Notes under the pieces: generated by a model | Told to the model about the DNA's origin: nothing | The model's input: only the letters and a program-made list of their open reading frames with translations | The model's database searches: none | In this document: positions 61,300 to 61,530 of the stretch, one piece after another | Layout: every line of letters starts with the position of its first letter | How positions within the stretch are numbered: position 1 is the stretch's first letter | DNA from: an uncultured Bacillota bacterium | GTDB taxonomy: Bacteria; Bacillota; Clostridia; Christensenellales; UBA1242 | Reading direction: 5' to 3' | Length of the DNA stretch: 61,530 bases | Assembly: GCA_949289785.1 (NCBI GenBank) | Contig: CASEOW010000043.1 | Coordinates: forward strand, 1 to 61,530 | Translations under genes and position numbers: made by a program

Positions 61300-61530
61300 T
61301 CTATATATTGTGTATCTTTCATCAATTTTTTCACTTTTTTGCATTTTTCGAACTAACTTTCAAACCAAAGTATACCAAAAGTATACCAAAATTACCCCCT
61401 AAAAAAACACCCAAAAACTACGACACACCTTACTAAAGGCAACAACCTAAATTCATTGCCATTTATCAAAATAATATATTCTTTTCTCTATGAAATAAAT
61501 TATTCCATATAATTAAATAAATAGGATAAA
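61300..61530. other. Higher-GC tail with repeated AAAGTATACCA motif
   Basis: In contrast to the preceding DNA, this end has a tandem pair AAAGTATACC (near 61369 and 61379) followed by ATTACCCCC. One plus-strand frame reads KPKYTKSIPKLPPKK without a start. This looks like the tail of a mobile element or integrase-type gene continuing or cut at the window edge, but nothing confirms it. Confidence 0.35.

Noticed and set aside
1-61530. Recoded TGA or a Mollicutes code
   Set aside because: TGA ends several overlapping genes (mcsA, PAP2 phosphatase gene) and TGG encodes Trp throughout.
1-61530. CRISPR arrays or insertion sequences
   Set aside because: No regularly spaced direct repeats, transposase ORFs or terminal inverted repeats were found.

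Overview
The window is a contiguous piece of chromosome from a very AT-rich, low-GC Gram-positive bacterium of the Bacillota, most likely an uncultured Clostridia-like anaerobe. The reasons are strongly A/T-biased codons, Shine-Dalgarno sites of the AGGAGG type, an mcsA-mcsB-clpC cluster, RNase J, a DegV protein, and two sporulation-associated genes (a short germination protease and a YtfJ/GerW protein). TGA is used as a normal stop and TGG encodes Trp, so no recoding is seen. No prophage, insertion sequence, CRISPR array or rRNA operon was recognised. One tRNA (Thr, CGT) is present.

Layout. Positions 282-8111 (minus strand) hold cmk, small membrane and unknown proteins, an MscS channel, a CAT-like acyltransferase, an old-yellow-enzyme reductase, a divergent GalU-like nucleotidyltransferase and an M18 aminopeptidase. 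After the tRNA and a lone plus-strand ankyrin protein, 9793-16360 is a minus-strand run: S1-repeat protein, PlsC, a BaiN/HI0933 flavoprotein, RluB, D,D-carboxypeptidase, YtfJ, DUF2953 and GPR. Then come rpsT (plus), hpf, clpC, mcsB, a minimal mcsA, tex and a pseudo-amidohydrolase (minus), dinB and degV (plus), trxB (minus), an orphan plus gene, and the rplM-rpsI operon (minus).

From 29.8 to 37.7 kb a consensus sigma-A type promoter and a long leader precede two plus-strand genes. They encode a 450-residue membrane-anchored protein and a 2036-residue membrane-anchored protein built from about nine degenerate repeats of 175-205 residues. This is the most unusual part of the window. On the opposite strand follow minE, minD, an MreB-like protein, a secreted trypsin-like protease, a Ppx/GppA-like protein, a 2[4Fe-4S] ferredoxin and a pair of half-size TSUP transporters. 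A second large surface protein (44563-48051) has jelly-roll-like modules outside the cell, a transmembrane helix and a cytoplasmic coiled coil.

The last part holds housekeeping genes: tsaB-tsaE-PAP2 phosphatase, a TrmR-like methyltransferase, RNase J, greA, rlmH, two CPBP-family intramembrane proteases, tadA, an AlkD-like protein and an SDR. It ends with about 1 kb of very AT-rich non-coding DNA whose final 330 bases look different from the rest.

Three themes stand out. (1) There is an anchored giant repeat protein with an anchored partner and a structured leader. (2) Three proteins keep the fold of an enzyme family but have lost the signature catalytic residues: MreB-like, Ppx-like and amidohydrolase-like. 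(3) Several genes have a -10 box only 3-6 nt before ATG and no Shine-Dalgarno site, which suggests leaderless transcripts. Assignments rest on reading motifs by eye; no database search was run.
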